DNA of 13,234 nucleotides from Entamoeba invadens IP1 (Eukaryota; Evosea; Mastigamoebida; Endamoebidae): assembly GCF_000330505.1 (NCBI RefSeq), contig NW_004440153.1, positions 7,119-20,352 on the forward strand. Reading direction: 5' to 3'. The notes beneath the pieces were generated by a model. It worked only from the letters and a program-made list of their open reading frames with translations, ran no database searches and had not been told where the DNA came from. Shown piece by piece: positions 1-8,473 of the stretch (positions are counted from its first letter, which is position 1; every line of letters begins with the position of its first letter). The translations under genes and the position numbers were made by a program.

Positions 1-900
1 TTTGTTTTAAAATTATTTAAAATTGTTAAATATGTTACAAATACATCATGATTATAATACAGTATCGATATCATTTAATTGTTTGGCAAATATTGTTGTA
101 TTTTTATTTGATTAATTAAAACTGATAATTGTATCATTTACAAATAAATAAAAAACCAAACATATCGATAAAAAAATCTTTCTATTCAACATCAGAATGT
201 TATTTCGGTGATTTGATCAACATTACTTTATTTGAGAAAATTATTTTTATGATGTCAATTAGTCATAAAAATTTATTGATATTGTCAATAACAATTAGAA
301 AAGTTGTTGTTATGGACAATTAAATTAGAGTTATGTTTTTGTGATTGAACCGTATTTATGTTAAAAATTTTAATGTTATAAATATTTTTTTTCATTTTCT
401 TGCAGTTTTTTGTTAATATCGTTTAAAAAGTGCTTGAGTTAAAATTATTCTCAATTATCGGGAAATATAGTAAATGTTACAATCATTATAATAAAACCTT
501 TACTTCATCTTCTTTTGTTTGTTTAATAGTGCTATTGTGTGGTCAAGTTTTGTGCCCAAAAGTTTAACCTTTTTAAACAAAATTTCATAACTATACAGAT
601 TAAGGAAATATGGATGACTAGTATAAAGTCGATGACAAGAAATAATGTTTTATAAAACAAAAAATAAGATCAATATTTTTAATAATACGTAAATTGAATT
701 AACACTCCATGTCAATTTTCTCACCTAAAATGATGTTCATATTGTAATGCTTTTGAAGCTAACTAACATTGTTTTTTATCACTATCTGGAACAATTTTTA
801 AAAAATATGGCTTTAATAAAAGCAAAAAATGATAAAAGGATTAGTTAATTATTAAGGAAATAGCACACATTTTTAAAAGTGTAAAAAAATAATCAATTGG

Positions 901-1336
901 CAATGTATGAGAGCATGTGTGCGTCATTTTAAAGTGAAGGTATAGTTTCCAGTTATGTTAAAAGCGCTTACAACATTTTCATTAATATATGAGCTGCTTT
1001 TCGACTTGTCAAGTAATTTCGGACTTTCTACAGACAACAGTAATCTACAATTAAGCAACAGTGATTAAACTTACAACCATCGACAACGACGTTAATAACG
1101 TTAACATCACATACCTCAATCCAAAGCAAATGACAAAGAAAACAAAGATTTGTTATCAAAAAATGGCAAAATCCACTGTTTTTAATTAATTCAACTAAGG
1201 TTCAAATGAACCCATTCTTTAAATAAAAGTAAGATCATGTGAAGAACAAACTTGTTTTTTAAGAACTCGTGAGACTGTTACTCCATCTATTTTTTTTAAA
1301 AAAAATAAACTGTTTGGAAAGTATATGAAACGATGG
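901..1336 (+). pseudogene. Possible decayed exon in a GC-richer island
   Basis: Positions 1021-1140 are about 35% G+C, clearly above the surrounding spacer and like a gene in this genome. Plus-strand open pieces line up: 901-942; after a TAG, 946-1065 (includes LIYELLFDLSSNFG); then, one frame over, 1055-1186 (LTTIDNDVNNVNITYLNPKQ); and after three stops in that frame, 1223-1336 (RTRETVTPSIFFKKN). The 1055-1186 piece uses many C-ending codons (ACC, ATC, GAC, AAC, TAC, CTC), as coding DNA would. I do not recognize the protein. Each open piece alone is within chance for AT-rich DNA, so this is a weak call. Confidence 0.25.
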
Positions 1337-1573
1337 TAGTAATTGGTAAAGTCTAAATTGAGTATTTGTTGTTTTTGGTTAATTCAAGTGAGTTTTGTAA
1401 ATGAGGGTTTGTGGTTTCAAAAGTGATCATTTTTTTTCATAATCAAAGTTTTTATTTATTAAGATCACCTTTTTAGAAGAGCTTAAAAACGATATTGCAC
1501 TTTTTTTCAATTTATAGTCTTTTTCCTTTCATTTCTTTGGAAAACAACAAAAAATTGCAAATAAATGTTGTTC

Positions 1574-1710
1574 CACCGACTTTATTTTTACCCTTTTTTT
1601 AGTGATTAAAAATTTTAAAAAATAGGGATTAATAGAGAATAGAAATTATTGAACAAAAAACACTATTTGAATAATGGTTTATTTATACTTTGTCACCGAC
1701 TTTTTATCTG
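1574..1710. repeat. Pair of direct repeats CACCGACTTT 120 bases apart, around a hairpin
   Basis: CACCGACTTT occurs at 1574-1583 and 1694-1703, exactly 120 bases apart, with T-rich sequence after each. Between them, CCCTTTTTTT (1591-1600) and an A-rich stretch ending AATAGGG (1621-1627) can form an imperfect hairpin. There is no further evidence of a mobile element. Confidence 0.35.
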
Positions 1711-2326
1711 TAATATAATAATTTTTATTATATACTTTTTTATTATTATAGGATAATAATAAAATCATTTCTGTATGTGCTTTTTACAATATTATACATA
1801 TTTGTAAATTTAAAAATATAAAATCTATACGTTATCATCATTAAACATACATTTTCGAATGAATCGTTATGTAATATTTGGTTTTTATTGTATATTTACT
1901 TGATTTCCATCATTTATTTGTAATATGTGTTTAAACACAAACAAACATTTAATTTGTGTGTGAAATAATATTTCATTTATAGTTTTGTTATTATAAGTAA
2001 TGACCATTATGTGGTGTTCAAATTTGAACAAAAAAGTATGTTAAGCAATATAATACAATCATTTTTAAAAATTTAAAATCAAATATAGAAGTAACTATTT
2101 TCACATAAAGATATAATTTTTATTACAAGACAAATTCAATAAGTTGTGTTTGGTTTTTTATCACCAAATCCTGGTTTTTAATTTCATTATGTTTATTACT
2201 AAACTATTTATAGTTTTAAACATAATAGACCAAGTCTTCATGTTAAACCTTTGTATTAATATATGTATTGCTGTTATTTTCATTATCACTGAAATAAAGT
2301 TCAAATATATGATATATTTTCATTTG

Positions 2327-2349
2327 AATAAATAACAAACAACGAATTA
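2327..2349 (-). terminator. Polyadenylation signal region of the TMK gene
   Basis: TAATT (2349-2345) overlaps the stop codon and matches the UA(A/U)UU signal described for Entamoeba transcripts. A T-rich tract, GTTTGTTATTTATT, follows within 25 bases. The motif is short and common in AT-rich DNA, so the call rests mainly on its position. Confidence 0.4.
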
Positions 2350-2466
2350 CAAAGCGAGTTCATTTATTATGTTATCAATAGATGCTCTGTTTGCTTTTTC
2401 TTGAGCCCAACACATCTGTATATTTTCATACAACTTCTCTTGTATATTTTCTTTTCTTTGAAGTCG

Positions 2467-2469
2467 TTA
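2467..2469 (-). other. Lesion 6: in-frame TAA stop in the kinase C-lobe
   Basis: The frame reads ATG TCT GGA TAA CGA CTT CAA. After the stop it stays open for 39 more codons and gives RLQRKENI, CWAQEKANRAS and IINELAL, which match the expected end of a TKL-type kinase domain. The real terminus is therefore TAA 2347-2349, and this stop removes about 40 residues. Confidence 0.85.
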
Positions 2470-2867
2470 TCCAGACATCACAAATTCTGCTATTTTCCAT
2501 GGAAACTTAAATGCGTCAAGTGGATAAGCATTAGTCCACCCAAACACTTCATACATAGTGACACCAAACGAAAATATGTCTGCGCTTTTTGTGTACTTTT
2601 CTTTTTTCAACACCTCAGGCGCCATGTAAACTGGCGTTCCAATACCTTTAGTGAATGTCATGTTAGTCATCAACAAATTGATATTTCTTGCACTTCCAAA
2701 GTCAGTCAATTTAGCATTCACTTTATCATTTACATCAAATGTAAACACAAGAATATTGTCTGGTTTGATGTCTCTGTGTAATATCCCATTCTCATGCAAA
2801 TATGAAATCTTTTTTGATGCATCTCTCATTATTTTGACTCGCATTTTCATGTCAACTTCGTCATTCG

Positions 2868-2871
2868 TTTT
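2868..2871 (-). other. Lesion 5: single-base-deletion frameshift in the kinase domain
   Basis: The upstream frame gives GSLQDLITTK just after the hinge, then stops at TGA 2847-2849. The next frame continues TNDEVDMKMRVKIM into the catalytic loop. The site is an AAAA run, so loss of one A is the simplest cause. A homopolymer read error is possible for this one. Confidence 0.87.
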
Positions 2872-3158
2872 GTGGTTATCAAGTCTTGTAAAGACCCATA
2901 TTGTGCAAACTCGGTGACCATACACGTCTTGTTTGGTATAAACACAGCGCCATAGAAGTGGACGATATATTCACTCCGAAATTTGTCCAACATCTCAACT
3001 TCTTTTGTAAATTCAATCATTCCAATTTCATCATTTGAGTTATCAACGTGTTTCATCTTTTTGACTGCAACAACATTTTCTCTGTAAGTTCCTTTGTAGA
3101 CAATTCCAAAAGACCCTTCACCAAGTTTCTTCTCTGTTTTGATTTCGTCGTAATCAAG

Positions 3159-3584
3159 ACGTGTTGATTGTTCCACCAGTGCTTTGATGTTCATCAAAGT
3201 CGTGTTTTGTTTACCACCTTTTAAATCAAGTGAAACAATCATGACTTCATCAGTCAAATCCATTGTGCAATATGGCGTTATAAATACTTCAAATTCACAT
3301 GCAAATCCGCTTTTTAAAGTCACAATTTGTGGTTCTGTGCGAATTTTGTATTTGTCGCATTTGTCTTTTGTTGTGATTTGGATTTTCACGTTACTTTTAG
3401 ACGAGTTGCCAACACATAACAATTCGCGACTTTCAGTCTCAATGCAGATCTTGTCGTCTTCATCACCAAATGAAATCATATTTTTGTTTGATAGAATGTC
3501 GCCATCAAGTTTCGTCATCATAATATTGGAGCGACTCATCTTAAAAACACACACATTTTCAGCGTGTTTGTTATCTTTCTTTCT
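3159..3584 (-). other. Cytoplasmic juxtamembrane linker, possible Ig/PapD-like beta-sandwich
   Basis: About 140 residues lie between the membrane span and the kinase. After a basic and polar stretch there is an alternating hydrophobic pattern: ESRELLCVGNSSKSNVKIQI, then YKIRTEPQIVTLKSG and FEVFITPYCT. A strand, an N-S-S turn, an IQITTKDK strand, a proline-containing segment and a V-F-I-T strand resemble the order in MSP/PapD-like beta-sandwiches. This is a pattern-based guess; no signature residue proves it. Confidence 0.4.
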
Positions 3585-3671
3585 CAACACAAACAGAAAA
3601 ACAATTATTACAATTGAGATAATTATAACAACCAAAACAGCAACACACACTACTGGAAGACCAACAACCAC
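3585..3671 (-). other. Transmembrane segment of the TMK pseudogene
   Basis: A run of about 29 mostly V, I, L and F residues (starts VVVGLPVVCVAV, ends VFLFVL) is followed at once by the stop-transfer sequence RKKDNKH. This sets the topology: cysteine repeats outside, kinase inside. It is the only strong membrane span apart from the signal peptide. Confidence 0.93.
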
Positions 3672-3895
3672 ACCATAATTCGTGTTTGCAAAACACTCAA
3701 TTTTGTCGTCACTCAACTTGTAGCCATCTGCACACTCCCAACACAAGGAGTTCTGTGATGAGATGCAATTTTGTATTTGTGAGAAGTGAACACACACGCT
3801 GTCTTTCAGAATGTTGTTATCACCACATTTTAAACATTCAAAAGTGGCATCACAAGTTGTGCAATTTTCACCACATTTGTAACACAAATTGTCTT

Positions 3896-3905
3896 TCAGT
3901 GCAAA
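3896..3905 (-). other. Lesion 4: single-base-deletion frameshift near the membrane end of the ectodomain
   Basis: The upstream frame gives GCTLCEGG and then stops at TGA 3896-3898. The next frame gives ALKDNLCYKCGENC. One extra base in or next to the TTT run (GGTTTGCACTG) restores a C-x2-C-x10-C-x2-C pattern. Confidence 0.87.
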
Positions 3906-4333
3906 CCACCTTCGCACAATGTACACCCACTCGTCGTCTTGTTCAAACAGTTGTTCAAGTCTGTCTGTGGGTTGCACAACTTTGTGTTGTTATTGGGTGT
4001 TCTGTAATATCCATCACTGCAAACCAAACAATCACCATCATTGGAACACGTTTTACACGACGTGTCACATTTAACGCACTGCTTGCCATCACTTGATCGC
4101 ATGTACCCGTCTTTGCACGCAACACACCCCTCATATGTCGACATCATCACATCACACACGCCCAATATCTCATTGATTTCGAAACACTTGCCATTCTTGG
4201 TGTACGAGTACGCATCACACTTTGTGCAATACTTCAAATTGGAGCAGTGTGTGCAGGGATACTCACATCTCACACAAACTGAATTCGATATGTAATACCC
4301 ATCACCACATCGCAAACACCCTTTGAACTTCTC

Positions 4334-4341
4334 AGTATGCA
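4334..4341 (-). other. Lesion 3: single-base-deletion frameshift in the TMK ectodomain
   Basis: Upstream the good frame ends around TTTDNC. Downstream the good frame starts around TEKFKGCLRCGDGYY. The join needs one extra base near ...AACTGCATACTGAG... Without it, the upstream frame runs to a stop at 4270-4272 and loses the cysteine pattern. There is no homopolymer here. Confidence 0.85.
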
Positions 4342-5358
4342 GTTGTCTGTTGTTGTTTCACTTGTCAATTGTAAATTGTTTGCTTTTGATGTGTTGGTAT
4401 CATTTTCAACGCACATGTTGTCAACAAGAAGATGTGATTTGATGCACTCCAGACAAGACGATGACACAACACTCACGTGCTCACAATTTGGGTATTTCTC
4501 TTGTTTTGGCAAACACCCAGTCGTGTCTTTGTAATGATCGTCGTCACATTGAGTACAAACATATTTAACAAACTCTTTACATTTGATTGAATCTGTTAAA
4601 ACGCATTTCCCATCAACTGTTATTTTGTTGTTGCTACACAAAATGCAAATTTCTTTGTTTTGAATCACACACTCGTTGTCATTGGAAACACATCCACCAT
4701 TTGCAATGTGATGGTTTTGTTGACATGTTGTGCACACACTTCCACTGTAATTTGCGCAGTTAAAGTCTTGTGAACACAAACCGTTCGTTGTCATCACAAA
4801 TTCACTTTTACATGATATATTGATTATATATCCATTTACAATTTGACAGATCTCTGCATCCTCACAATTTGCAGTATTACCATCTGTGTTAAATGTTGTG
4901 TGATATCCTTCATTTGCCAAATAACAAAACTCGTTTTGTGTGTATTTGCAGTTGTTGGCTTTGATGCCTTCTTGTGTGTTATTGTTGTGGATCAGACAGA
5001 CAGTCTGGTCGTTATGAGTGAGTTGGTATTTGCAAGTGCTTTCAATTAAACAATTGCCGTTTGTTGTGATGACGTTTTCAAAACAGTTGTTGCATGTTTT
5101 CATTGAATAATCAAAGCAATTGTCTTCTGTTTTTTCAATGCATTTTCCATCGACTAAAATGTGGGTTTCATCACACATAAAACAAATAGAATTCACTTGA
5201 TGCAAACAGCCAACATCATTAACATCACTTTTTGATGTTTCCGAGTTTAAATGTGTTGTGTTTGAATACGCCAATAAACATTCTGATTTGTCATCATTAA
5301 TAACATACGATACATAACATTTTGTACATAATTTATTCCTGTTGTTGTATTCACACAG

Positions 5359-5361
5359 TTA
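5359..5361 (-). other. Lesion 2: in-frame TAA stop in the TMK ectodomain
   Basis: The frame reads CCA AAT TGT TAA CTG TGT GAA TAC. The flanking protein is FDLIPNC then LCEYNNRNKLCTKC, which forms one C-x2-C repeat if the stop is a changed codon. CAA or GAA would each be one substitution away. Confidence 0.9.
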
Positions 5362-7065
5362 ACAATTTGGAATTAAATCAAAACAACTCATACGCCTATT
5401 TGAAGTGACTTTCACTTCGCCATATTTACATGATACGCACCCACCACCATTTGATACAAAATCACTTGAACACGACAGACACTCACTGCTCTTTTGTGAG
5501 CACTGCACACAATTTGTTATTTGTGAACAATTGTAACAGCTGTTCTCTTTCAGGTAATACCCACTCACACACTCAACACATATTCTATCGAATTCGTTTG
5601 CATTCAAATCACATGAAACACAATTATCATTCAACGAACACGACACACACTCTTCATTTCCCGTATTTTGATTTGTAACTTGTTTGAAGCCAGACTGACA
5701 TGTTGTGTACTCGCCACTCTCTCTGTAACAGTTTACACACTCAATTGGACACGATGAACACGATGATGTCCCACCAGGTGAATAATGCCCATCACCACAG
5801 AGTTCACATTTCCCATTATTGTCAAGTCCATATCCAGCATAACACGTCAAACACTTGCCACTGACACTACCACACGTTTCACAGTTGATATCACACGAAT
5901 TGCAAAATGTTTGTCCTTCATTTGGTTGATATGTTTTGTCTCCACATTGTTGGCATTTGTTGTTTGCTGAATTTGCATAAGTATTAACTGGACAAATGTG
6001 GCAATCGAACAACTCATCTAAACCATACCCAGAAATGCAAGTCGTGCAATTCCCATTTGTGTTGTTGCATGTAAGACAACTAACACTGCATTGCAAACAA
6101 ATTGATGATTTTTCTGTTGAATAATACCCATCTTGACAAAGAAAACATGTTGCTGATTGATTGTGTGAATACGTTCCTGCTGGACAGACATCGCATGTGT
6201 TTGTATCTTTGTTTGTTGCTGTTCCGGCTTGACACGGAATGCAGTAATTTCCTGATAAAACACAACCAGCCATACAAGTAGAGCAGAATCCATTTTCCCC
6301 ATTACACGAAGTGCAATAATAGTTGCATTCTGTACATGAAATTGAAGAAGTTGTATTTGAATAAGATTTATAAAGACATGACATGCAACTGGCACTTCCT
6401 GATACACTTGAATATGTACCTGTTTGGCAGGGAGTGCATTTAATTCCATCACCATACGTCCCAGCAACACAATTATAACAACTGTATTTGTTGTCTACAA
6501 ACTGCCCATTCTTACAAGAAGTACAATGTCCATTTGTTTGGTCACATGTTACACACGAAGAACAGTTTGTACAAGTCGAACTGTTTTGCAAGGAATAAGT
6601 GTTGTCTGGGCAACTGGAGCAAGTTTTTGAATTGAAATATTGACCAGCTGGACAACTCACACAAAGACCGTTTAAAACAAACGAATTGTTATAACAAGTC
6701 AAACAGTCCCCATTTGTTGAATCACATGTTTTACATGTTGTTTTGCAACTTGAACAAGTACCGCTACTAGTTTTGGCATAAGTATTTACAAGATATTTTG
6801 AACACGAAATAGTACCACCTGGTGAGTAATAACCCGCTTCACAAGCCTTGCAAACTCCATCTGACACAAAGCCGCTTCCCAATGAACATGAAGTGCACTT
6901 CCCAGTTGTTGAACTACAAGGAGCACACTCAGAAGTCGAACATAATATACACACCGAAGCCCCTTCCAATGAATAATAACCATCTGAACACAGCGTACAA
7001 CTTGAAGATCCAGATAATGAATAAGTCCCAGAAGAGCAATTACTGCATTTTGTTGAATTCGAAGA

Positions 7066-7068
7066 CTA
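7066..7068 (-). other. Lesion 1: in-frame TAG stop in the TMK ectodomain
   Basis: The frame reads GGG ACT TAT TAG TCT TCG. Neighbouring repeats have serine after the same Gly-Thr-Tyr (GTYS), so a TCG to TAG change would explain it. The frame stays open on both sides, and the cysteine pattern CTECSAGTY - CSNCSSGTYS continues. Confidence 0.9.
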
Positions 7069-7332
7069 ATAAGTCCCAGCAGAACACTCTGTGCAAACTT
7101 CTTTATTATCCCCAAAGGAATAAGTCCCGGGAAGACATGTTTCGCAAAAATAAGAAGTACTATTTGGATTGTATTGTCCGTCCGGACAAAGAGTACATTC
7201 AACTGCTGTATAATTTGAATAATAACCTTTTGGGCAACGATACATGTAAATACCATCTGGACAGTAAGTCCCCTTAAGACACATCAAACAAAACTCGTTA
7301 ATTACATGATACCCCTTTTCACATATTAATGC

Positions 7333-7395
7333 AGCAAAAGAAGAACGTATAAATACAAAAATAATTATAGTCGACATAACATGAAAATTGAGCAT
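7333..7395 (-). other. Signal peptide of the TMK pseudogene
   Basis: The first 21 residues contain a hydrophobic run, STIIIFVFI, followed by small residues (SSFAA) that suit signal peptidase cleavage. The first ectodomain cysteine follows a few residues later. A second ATG at 7375-7377 (Met7) would also give a good signal peptide. I chose the first ATG because it sits just downstream of the promoter-like block. Confidence 0.75.
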
Positions 7396-7405
7396 ATATT
7401 TTTAT

Positions 7406-7428
7406 AGTTCAATTAAATGCTTTAAATT
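7406..7428 (-). promoter_or_regulatory. Core promoter block of the TMK gene (TATA-like plus GAAC-like)
   Basis: Reading the minus strand toward the ATG at 7395, AATTTAAAGC (7428-7419) resembles the Entamoeba TATA-like consensus GTATTTAAA(G/C). It is followed by TTGAACT (7412-7406), which resembles the GAAC element AATGAACT. An A-rich stretch, ATAAAAATAT, leads into the ATG and could hold the start site. Entamoeba 5' leaders are very short, so this spacing fits. The block appears intact although the coding region is broken. The matches are short in an AT-rich background. Confidence 0.5.
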
Positions 7429-7534
7429 AAATAAACAAATTTAAAAAATGATAATTTGGTAATTTTGTATTAATTGTTGGTAATAAATAATATAAAGGAT
7501 TTATAATTTTACATATTTCAACAGTTTTGTATTA

Positions 7535-7723
7535 CAGATAGTAGAAAATTTGGGTGTCAAAAATAAATTGGGTGTCAGATTGATTTTGAGTTATTTAATG
7601 GTTTTTCATATTTTTTTGGGAGGGGGGAAAATAAAAAAAACGAAACCCATTTTTTTACATTAACTAATCCCTAATTTATTTGACACCCAATTAATTCCTG
7701 ACACCCTATTTTTCTACTATCTG
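7535..7723. mobile_element. MITE-like element of 189 bases with TA target duplication
   Basis: The two ends are inverted copies over about 43 bases with a few mismatches, starting CAGATAGTAGAAAA at the left and ending TTTTCTACTATCTG at the right. TA dinucleotides lie directly outside (7533-7534 and 7724-7725), as expected for Tc1/mariner insertions. An alternative reading is a 3-base ATT duplication. Each end carries two copies of GGGTGTCA 18 bases apart (7552 and 7570; inverted at 7681 and 7699), which could be transposase-binding sites. The centre has a G run (GGGAGGGGGG) and no ORF, so the element would depend on a transposase elsewhere. Mariner elements are known in Entamoeba; the exact family is not identified. 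Confidence 0.85.
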
Positions 7724-7725
7724 TA

Positions 7726-7913
7726 TTTAGAACAAAAAAATGTAATCTATTGATTTTCTGTTGTAAAACTATTATTACGGATTATTTTATTTTGATTTGA
7801 AATTTTATACTTATAATACCTTTTTAAAGAAAAGAAACTAAATAATATAAATGATTAATAAAAAATTATATATATTTTTTAGTTTAATTTAAACTGAAAA
7901 TATATAAATTAAG
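7726..7913. other. AT-rich spacer between the two transposable elements
   Basis: This is about 190 bases of AT-rich sequence with no ORF and no repeat that I can see. It ends with the target duplication of the 4.4-kb element. Confidence 0.6.
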
Positions 7914-7921
7914 AACTACCG
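7914..7921. repeat. Left target-site duplication AACTACCG
   Basis: It is identical to 12337-12344 and directly abuts the left inverted repeat of the 4.4-kb element. Confidence 0.75.
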
Positions 7922-7940
7922 CATGCCTCGGAAAAATTTG
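7922..7940 (+). repeat. Left terminal inverted repeat of the 4.4-kb element
   Basis: These 19 bases match the inverse of 12318-12336 without a mismatch. Just inside, 7971-7987 forms a tight hairpin, TTTTTTGC-g-GCAAAAAA, that the right end lacks. Confidence 0.78.
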
Positions 7941-8116
7941 CTTTTTAAGAAAAAAAGACTGAAGAGGTTGTTTTTTGCGGCAAAAAATCACTTTTGGTAA
8001 AACTATTTTTAAAAATACGCAAATAAACGGGACATTAGGTTATATTGAATTGTGATTCCAGAAGATTCAATAATTTTTATCAAATTGTTTTTGATAAATT
8101 AACAATTTATAAATAT

Positions 8117-8430
8117 TTATCGATTTTTTATGTATTATTAGCACAATAAAAAAACATAATATAAATTAACGAAAAGATAAATTTAACATATGAATTTTAT
8201 TAACATATTTTCTTGTATAATTAACACACCGAAAAAAAATTAATTAACGAAAAAAATAATTAATAATTAAAATTATTTATCGATTTTTATTGTAAAATTA
8301 ACACAGCGAAAATTTACAAATAATTTAACGCAATCAAAATTAACATCTTACTGTTATTAACGTTTTTACATGTTAAATTAACAAACTAAAATGTAAATAA
8401 TTAACGATAATTCAATAAAAAATGTGTATT
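8117..8430. repeat. Degenerate tandem repeat, unit about 80 bases, four copies
   Basis: Units start at about 8117, 8197, 8277 and 8354. Each begins TTAT(C/T)(G/A)A, followed by a T-rich tract, a TTAACA(C)A or related core near base 28-35, a C(G)AAAA run, and (in most) TTAACG toward the end. The copies have diverged, but spacing of 80, 80 and 77 bases holds. The array lies just inside the left end of the 4.4-kb element, a usual place for subterminal transposase-binding repeats. Confidence 0.6.
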
Positions 8431-8457
8431 TCAAATAAACTACAATGTACAATATCT

Positions 8458-8473
8458 GTTTGTAATTACAAAC
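8458..8473. repeat. Perfect 16-base palindrome
   Basis: GTTTGTAATTACAAAC equals its own reverse complement. It is followed within a few bases by a second TTTGTAATTA. It lies inside the 4.4-kb element, after the 80-base repeats. Its role is unknown; AT-rich DNA gives such palindromes fairly easily. Confidence 0.6.

Larger units (their letters stand above)
1..2346. other. AT-rich spacer downstream of the TMK pseudogene
   Basis: No convincing gene is visible. ORFs of 64 codons (129-323) and 63 codons (2144-2335) have AT-driven composition (F, I, N, K) and no recognizable motif. Stop codons are dense in all frames. Exceptions to the bland texture are a GC-richer island near 900-1340 and a pair of CACCGACTTT repeats at 1574 and 1694, both described separately. 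Confidence 0.7.
2350..3158 (-). other. Protein kinase domain (TKL-like, Ser/Thr type) of the TMK pseudogene
   Basis: All standard kinase landmarks are visible. They are the glycine loop GEGSFGIVYKG (about 3122-3090), VAVKK with the ATP-anchoring lysine (about 3062), the helix-C glutamate in FTKEVEML, and the catalytic loop HRDIKPDN (2778-2755). They continue with the magnesium-binding DFG of TDFGSA (2703-2695), the activation segment end GTPVYMAPE, and SADIFSFG with the conserved aspartate. The C-lobe end, CWAQEKANRAS and the helix IDNIINELAL, lies beyond the stop at 2467. HRDIKPDN with GTPxYMAPE points to Ser/Thr specificity. No catalytic residue is lost; only a frameshift after the hinge (2868-2871) and one stop (2467-2469) break it. 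Confidence 0.9.
3672..7332 (-). other. Cysteine-rich ectodomain (CxxC repeats) of the TMK pseudogene
   Basis: About 1,220 residues follow the signal peptide. The distal part, roughly 7330-5700, is built of repeats of the type C-x2-C-x2-G-x-Y-S, close to ephrin-receptor-like (GCC2/GCC3) modules, with interspersed CxxC(D/N) and NGxCxxC furin-like units. The proximal part, roughly 5700-3680, has looser spacing, with units such as CxxCxxGYY and VDGKC. It carries many N-x-S/T sequons. Lesions at 7066, 5359, about 4337 and about 3900 fall here. On each side of a break the cysteine register resumes correctly, for example CTLCEGG then ALKDNLCYKC across the one near 3900. Confidence 0.85.
2347..7395 (-). 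pseudogene. Cysteine-rich transmembrane receptor kinase (Entamoeba TMK family), broken by 3 stops and 3 frameshifts
   Basis: The reading starts at ATG 7393-7395 and ends at TAA 2347-2349. Open segments, in order, are 7395-7069, 7065-5362, 5358 to about 4340, about 4335-3899, about 3905-2850, about 2872-2470 and 2466-2350. The first three share a frame; the frame then shifts by one base three times, each consistent with one lost base, so the net change is three bases. Across the breaks the protein would be about 1,683 residues: signal peptide, a long CxxC-rich ectodomain (ephrin-receptor-like and furin-like repeats), one membrane span, a cytoplasmic beta-rich linker and a kinase domain. Entamoeba TMKs are thought to be surface receptors that sense the environment; ligand and substrate of this copy are unknown. 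Cysteine spacing and kinase motifs continue smoothly across every lesion, so introns are not needed to explain the breaks. The lesions are too many for ordinary sequencing error, but a low-coverage assembly could account for some. Family assignment is firm; pseudogene status is likely. Confidence 0.88.

Noticed and set aside
129..323. 64-codon plus-strand ORF
   Set aside because: Its composition follows the AT-rich background, no motif is visible, and its length is within chance expectation.
1199..1212. GGTTCAAATGAACC, reminiscent of a tRNA T-loop B box
   Set aside because: It is a self-complementary string with a 2-base loop; no A box, anticodon stem or acceptor stem can be placed around it.
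2144..2335. 63-codon plus-strand hydrophobic ORF
   Set aside because: It is rich in F, I and L as expected from random AT-rich DNA, with no gene-like GC rise.
3184..4096. Plus-strand ORFs over the kinase gene (for example 3184-3678 and 3686-4096)
   Set aside because: They lie antisense to strongly recognizable kinase and cysteine-rich coding sequence and have no domain features of their own; they are mirror frames.
2847..4341. Programmed frameshifting or stop readthrough as an explanation for the kinase breaks
   Set aside because: Three frameshifts and three stops of two kinds in one gene are beyond any known recoding case, and no slippery-site-plus-structure arrangement is evident.
2467..7068. 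Introns as an explanation for the stops and frameshifts
   Set aside because: The protein reads smoothly up to and directly after each lesion with no surplus sequence, and no GTTTGT...TAG intron of typical Entamoeba size is needed or seen there.
6018..7277. Other-frame ORFs over the ectodomain (6018-6470 and 6786-7256 on minus, 6822-7277 on plus)
   Set aside because: They overlap the cysteine-repeat frame and lack the regular CxxC pattern; the repetitive coding sequence simply leaves alternative frames open.
8117..8430. CRISPR-like array
   Set aside because: The repeats are long, diverged and without constant spacers, and the genome is eukaryotic in character.
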